Notes under the pieces: model-generated
Database searches by the model: none
Seen by the model: only the letters and a program-made list of their open reading frames with translations
Told to the model about the DNA's origin: nothing
Shown: positions 60,189 through 64,000 of the stretch, piece by piece
Numbering within the stretch: position 1 is the stretch's first letter
Layout of the letters: every line of letters starts with the position of its first letter
Assembly (NCBI RefSeq): GCF_947490405.1
Contig: NZ_CANLGU010000007.1
Span: 124,001 to 188,000 of the forward strand
Origin: an uncultured Algibacter sp.
Lineage (GTDB): Bacteria > Bacteroidota > Bacteroidia > Flavobacteriales > Flavobacteriaceae
DNA: 64,000 bases
Reading direction: 5' to 3'
Position numbers and translations under genes: made by a program

Positions 60189-61034
60189 TTGGAAACTATT
60201 TTAAACTACTTTGAAACTATCCCTTCACACCATCGTGCTTTTATTATTGTTGGTGGTTTAACATTCTTTTGGATAATAGAAGGTATTATTCCGTTAATAG
60301 GATTTAATTATAAAAAATGGAAACATGCCATTCCAAATATTTTCTTCACCTTAACCACTATTTTAGTTAACTTACCTTTGGCGTTCTTATTTCTAAAATC
60401 TTCGGATTGGGTTATGGCAAACAATTTTGGTATTCTAAATTGGTTGCCAGAAATGCCAGTTTGGTTATATGCCATAGTTGGTGTTTTTTTAATTGATTGT
60501 ATTGGTGCGTACTTACCACATCTTATAGAACATAAAGTAAAACCACTTTGGATGGTACATTTAGTACATCATTCCGACCATAAGGTTGATACTACTACAG
60601 CAAACAGACACCATCCTTTAGAGAGTTTAATACGTTATGTGTTTACACTAATGGGTATTTTTGTTGTAGGTACGCCCATAGCCCTTGTTTTATTATATCA
60701 ATCATTATCAGTAGTAGCCACACAATTTAATCATGCAAATATTAAACTACCTAAAAAAGTAGATAAGCTGCTGAGTTATGTTATAGTTTCTCCAGATATG
60801 CATAAAGTACATCACCATTATAAAATGCCATATACAGATTCTAATTACGGAAATATATTTTCAGTTTGGGATAGGCTTTTTGGAACTTATATGGAGTTAG
60901 ATACTGATAAAATTGTGTATGGAGTTGATGTTTTTCCCGATGAAGCAAAGAACAGTAATATCAAAGATTTACTTAAACAACCTTTTCAGAAATATCAAAA
61001 GCCAACGTCTTCTGAAGATATTCCAAAAGGTTAA
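60189..61034 (+). CDS. Sterol desaturase/fatty acid hydroxylase-family membrane enzyme
   Basis: 281 residues with a TTG start, about four transmembrane helices and the di-iron histidine boxes of the family: HLIEHK, HLVHHSDHKVDTT, and HKVHHHYKMP with NRHHPLE. In bacteria the family oxidises lipids (ceramide, carotenoid, fatty acid or sterol); the substrate here is unknown. It follows the YkgJ gene and ends 3 nt from the convergent DUF2721 gene. Confidence 0.92.
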   Translation: METILNYFETIPSHHRAFIIVGGLTFFWIIEGIIPLIGFNYKKWKHAIPNIFFTLTTILVNLPLAFLFLKSSDWVMANNFGILNWLPEMPVWLYAIVGVFLIDCIGAYLPHLIEHKVKPLWMVHLVHHSDHKVDTTTANRHHPLESLIRYVFTLMGIFVVGTPIALVLLYQSLSVVATQFNHANIKLPKKVDKLLSYVIVSPDMHKVHHHYKMPYTDSNYGNIFSVWDRLFGTYMELDTDKIVYGVDVFPDEAKNSNIKDLLKQPFQKYQKPTSSEDIPKG

Positions 61035-61037
61035 AAA

Positions 61038-61433
61038 TTAACTCTTCTCAATATCACTAATATGATGCTCCCAAGCTTTAGCAGAAATTTGTATTTCAAT
61101 AATTAAAAGTGCTAATGATGCTATAAGTAAAATTAGTGCTAATCCAAAAATCCAAACTGCAATAGTATTTTGTTTTATGTAAATTAAAAACATAGTCAGT
61201 ACACAAAAAAGTAAACTAGTAATTCCCAAAATTTGCATATATCTGGTAAGATACAAGCGATGTTTTATATTTTTAATTTGTTTAAAAAAACGCTCATCAT
61301 GATTCTTTTGGTATTTATCATACAAATCCCTAATTGCAGATGTGTATGCTATAAACCTGTTAGTATAGGCTAACATAATTAATGAAATTGCAGAAAATAA
61401 AAGTGCAGGCGTCGTTAATGTAAGCTGTTCCAT
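61038..61433 (-). CDS. DUF2721 membrane protein
   Basis: I choose the ATG at 61433 (MEQLTLTTPALLFSAISLIMLAYTNRF). A longer frame to 61514 adds a non-conserved N-terminus. The 131-residue protein has three transmembrane helices and a conserved cytoplasmic loop (SAIRDLYDKYQKN...IKHRLYLTRYMQ). This matches the DUF2721 family (unknown function). Confidence 0.88.
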   Translation of the reverse strand: MEQLTLTTPALLFSAISLIMLAYTNRFIAYTSAIRDLYDKYQKNHDERFFKQIKNIKHRLYLTRYMQILGITSLLFCVLTMFLIYIKQNTIAVWIFGLALILLIASLALLIIEIQISAKAWEHHISDIEKS

Positions 61434-61581
61434 GAAAACAATTTTATACAAAGTTATTGATTTATAAACGAATAATTTTGATGATTGATAACTAACGCAT
61501 TCTGGGTATTTCACATATCCTAATTGTGTGATGTTAGAAGTCTATCTAGTACCAATGTTTTATATTTGTATAATTGCTTGA

Positions 61582-64000
61582 ATGAAGATTTATTTTACTA
61601 ACATATCACTATTGCTAATCTTTTTATGGAGTAGCGTAAACATAACCAATGGACAAACATTCCAAAGGGTTGAAGATGTTGTTGGTGTTGGTGTTTTAGA
61701 GAGGAATAATGGTGTTGCAGTAGCAGATTATGATGGTGATAACGATTTAGATGTTTTTGTTGTTGCCAATGCTGTTGAAAATAATACCTCAGAAGCATCA
61801 AAAAGCAAGTTATTCAGAAATAATAATAATGGTACGTTTACTGATGTTACAGAAAGCTCTGGCTTAACCAATTTATTAACTTCAGAAGATGTAACGAGTA
61901 CTACTCTGGCACAAGCGGGACACAAATTAGGTGTGTTTTGGGGAGATATAAATAATGATGGTTTCCCAGATATACTGTTTACACATGTTTTTAAAATCCA
62001 GCTGTTTTTAAATCAAGGCAATGGTACGTTTCTAGATATAACGGAAATTTCAGGTCTACCAGAAGTAAACGGTTGTGTGAATACAGGAGCCTCATGGTTT
62101 GATTATAATAATGATGGGTTTTTAGATGTATACATTAGCGATTGGAATAGATGTACAGGCAATACATTTTACAGGAATAATGGTAATAATACATTTACAA
62201 ATGTTACTGAAGCAAGTGGATTGATAGAACCAGTAAGTAGATTTGGATACACACCTTTTCCTTTTGATATCAATGAAGACGGTTGGATGGATCTTATTGT
62301 AGCTAACGATTTAGATCGATCTAATTATTTATATATAAACCAGAGTGGAATGTCCTTTACAGATCAAGCATCAACCTATGGTTTGGATAATGGAATAGAC
62401 GATATGGCTATTGTTATTAATGATTTTGATAATGATAATGATTTTGATTTTTTTATTACCGGTATAGATGAAAATTCACTTTTAGTAAATAACGGAAATA
62501 ATAACTTTGAAGATAAAGCCTCAGAGTTTGATTTAATAGGATTAGGTTGGGCTTGGGGTGCTCGTTTTGCGGATTTTGATTTAGATGGTGATGAAGATTT
62601 ATATATATTAAATGGCTATAGTTTTGAAGGTAGAGGTGATGAACAAAATAGATATTATAAAAATTTAATTCAGGAAGGTCAAAATACTTTTCAAGATGAA
62701 TCCAATACATCGGGATTAGCAGAAATTACCAAAAGTGTTGAAGCTCTTGATTTTGATTATGATAATGATGGAGATTTGGATTTATTTGTTACAAATGGAG
62801 AGTCTAAATCGTTTTTTTATGAAAATAAACTTTTAAATTTTGATGAAACTTCAACTTTAAAATGGTTTAAAGTAAGCTTAGAAGGAACCACTTCAAACAG
62901 AAGTGCTATTGGAACTAAACTAGAACTCTCTACTTCAGAAGGTAACATCATCCGTTACTTTAATGGTGTTGGTTTTCTAAGTCAAAGTATGCAACCGGTT
63001 CATTTCGGGTTGCCTTCAAATGCTATTATTAATCAACTAAAAATAAGTTGGCCGTCTGGTTTAGTAGAAACACTTCAACTAATAGAGACTAATACTTTTA
63101 TAAAAGCGATTGAAGGAAATGGATATACGGTGTTAAATATTCAACCCAGCCAAAAAGCTTATGGATGTATTGATCCAGAGTCTTGTAATTATAACCCTTT
63201 AGCCATATTGGATGATGGTTCTTGTGAGTATTTAACCTCGAAAGTTATTAGCGGTTCAGATACATCATCTTTTTTCAAAACGGAAACATACATGTATCCT
63301 TTAGAAGATGAAGCAACCGCAATCTGGGAAATAACAGGAGGAGAATTATTGGATGGCCAAAATTCAGAAGCCATAACAGTAAGATGGCATATTGAAGCAG
63401 AAGGTAGGATTTCTGTGCGAGAATTTAATAATTCATGTTTTAGTGAACCTGTGGTTAAAACGGTAATATTAAATACTCAAAATATTCCAGAAAACACATC
63501 TATTGCTAGATTATGGAATGAGGCTTTGCTGGAAGCCATTCGAAACGATTTTGCGAGACCAACCGTTCATGCTAGAAACTTATTTCATGCCAGTATAGCG
63601 GTGTATGATGCTTGGGCTATTTATAGTAAAGAAGCACGACCCTATTTAATTGGAAATACTGTAAGAGGATTTACTAGCGAGCTTTTAAGTTTTACACCAT
63701 TAGAATCTGTAGAAGAGTCAAGAAAAAAAGCTATTAGTTATGCTGCTTATAGATTATTAAGTCATCGATTCAGGATTTCTCCTGGAGTAATAGAAACACA
63801 AGAACGATTAGATTTAATCATGGCACAATTAGGATACGATTTGAATTTCACTGATTCTGATTATATTTCTGGAGATGCTCGTGCATTAGGGAACTATATA
63901 GGTCAGACATTAATAGCTTATGGAAATCAAGATGGAGCTAGAGAGCAATCCGATTATAATAATGCATTTTATCAACCAATTAACTTTCCGTTAAACCCTA
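61582..64000 (+). CDS. FG-GAP/UnbV-repeat protein with haloperoxidase-like C-terminal part (partial, runs off the window)
   Basis: Open for 806 codons with no stop before the window end. The start ATG begins a signal peptide ending NITNGQ. Then come FG-GAP/VCBS repeats with calcium-type loops (VADYDGDNDLDVF, WGDINNDGFPDILF, WFDYNNDGFLDVYI, VINDFDNDNDFDFF, FADFDLDGDEDLYI, DFDYDNDGDLDLF) to about residue 405. An ASPIC/UnbV-like domain follows (SAIGTKLEL...FHFGLP-type end IINQLKISWPSGLVE). A short Cys-rich link (AYGCIDPESCNYNPLAILDDGSC) leads to a region from about 640 that resembles the start of a vanadium-dependent haloperoxidase/PAP2 fold (ARLWNEALLEAIRNDFARPTVHARNLFHASIAVYDAW). The catalytic His/Arg residues would lie beyond the window. 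Likely secreted, surface-associated. Confidence 0.85.
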   Translation, partial: MKIYFTNISLLLIFLWSSVNITNGQTFQRVEDVVGVGVLERNNGVAVADYDGDNDLDVFVVANAVENNTSEASKSKLFRNNNNGTFTDVTESSGLTNLLTSEDVTSTTLAQAGHKLGVFWGDINNDGFPDILFTHVFKIQLFLNQGNGTFLDITEISGLPEVNGCVNTGASWFDYNNDGFLDVYISDWNRCTGNTFYRNNGNNTFTNVTEASGLIEPVSRFGYTPFPFDINEDGWMDLIVANDLDRSNYLYINQSGMSFTDQASTYGLDNGIDDMAIVINDFDNDNDFDFFITGIDENSLLVNNGNNNFEDKASEFDLIGLGWAWGARFADFDLDGDEDLYILNGYSFEGRGDEQNRYYKNLIQEGQNTFQDESNTSGLAEITKSVEALDFDYDNDGDLDLFVTNGESKSFFYENKLLNFDETSTLKWFKVSLEGTTSNRSAIGTKLELSTSEGNIIRYFNGVGFLSQSMQPVHFGLPSNAIINQLKISWPSGLVETLQLIETNTFIKAIEGNGYTVLNIQPSQKAYGCIDPESCNYNPLAILDDGSCEYLTSKVISGSDTSSFFKTETYMYPLEDEATAIWEITGGELLDGQNSEAITVRWHIEAEGRISVREFNNSCFSEPVVKTVILNTQNIPENTSIARLWNEALLEAIRNDFARPTVHARNLFHASIAVYDAWAIYSKEARPYLIGNTVRGFTSELLSFTPLESVEESRKKAISYAAYRLLSHRFRISPGVIETQERLDLIMAQLGYDLNFTDSDYISGDARALGNYIGQTLIAYGNQDGAREQSDYNNAFYQPINFPLNP

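Noticed and set aside
61598-62710. Minus-strand frames rich in His and Gln or Tyr and Leu opposite the FG-GAP gene
   Set aside because: They are antisense shadows caused by repetitive Asp/Asn codons of the calcium-type loops.
1-64000. CRISPR arrays, tRNA or rRNA genes, prophage or restriction-modification systems
   Set aside because: None seen: no regularly spaced direct repeats with unique spacers, no tRNA cloverleaf apart from the tmRNA acceptor, no phage structural, integrase or methylase genes.

Overview
The window looks like chromosomal DNA of a marine or environmental member of the Bacteroidota, most likely family Flavobacteriaceae. The evidence is low GC, almost no Shine-Dalgarno sequences, a Bacteroidota-type promoter (TTG, 20 nt, TATATTTG) before the trp operon, a tmRNA tag ending GENNYALAA, a 44-residue THX ribosomal protein, and the gene families present (TonB-receptor-like outer membrane protein, sortilin/BNR repeats, FG-GAP proteins, double-CDGSH protein). 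The genus cannot be fixed from the sequence alone.

Layout. 1-3.2 kb: accessory genes (heme-type membrane protein, Crp/Fnr regulator, HxlR regulator facing an SDR enzyme). 3.2-9 kb: housekeeping block (HEAT-like protein, phospholipase-D-like lipoprotein, coaD, ddl, PASTA protein, rluD). 9.1-16.1 kb: a DUF1330 gene with integron-like boundaries, yaaA, a TPR membrane protein, a 44-aa THX gene, a UDG-like gene carrying an in-frame repeat, a DEAD-box helicase, two small proteins and a DUF1080 lipoprotein. 16.2-24.6 kb: a complete minus-strand tryptophan operon, trpL-[GIY-YIG insertion]-trpE-trpG-trpD-trpC-trpFB(fused)-trpA-trmL. 24.7-28.9 kb: two thioredoxin-fold proteins, two rhodaneses, XdhC and a MocA-like nucleotidyltransferase. 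29-32.2 kb: a frameshifted sortilin/BNR-repeat gene. 32.3-32.7 kb: tmRNA. 33-41.8 kb: a saccharopine-dehydrogenase-like enzyme, an SDR enzyme, a cluster of small membrane proteins with a Coq4-like protein and a winged-helix regulator, and kdsA. 41.9-43.7 kb: typA. 44.2-52.3 kb: a surface-glycan locus (two tandem flippases, an EptA-like transferase, three glycosyltransferases, a 2OG-Fe oxygenase). 52.3-61.4 kb: an FtsE-like ATPase, a large TPR protein paired with an outer membrane protein, and small metabolic genes. 61.6 kb to the end: a large FG-GAP protein with a haloperoxidase-like C-terminal part, cut by the window edge.

The most interesting signals are non-coding. (1) The trp operon has a classic attenuator: a 15-residue leader peptide with three consecutive Trp codons, then a strong terminator hairpin. 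A single-domain GIY-YIG nuclease gene bracketed by inverted copies of a short palindromic repeat sits between that attenuator and trpE. (2) Related palindromes of about 25-35 nt, mostly starting GTCA and ending in TCT or CTC, are scattered through the window, and one is translated in frame inside a glycosylase gene. (3) A modular repeat of about 80-160 nt with ends GGGCGTTA and TAACGC occurs nine times, in at least three internal subtypes. (4) The intergenic spacers of the trp operon are filled with different repeats, including two unrelated heptanucleotide tandem arrays and a 23-bp perfect inverted repeat. (5) Hairpins resembling integron attC sites bracket the DUF1330 gene.
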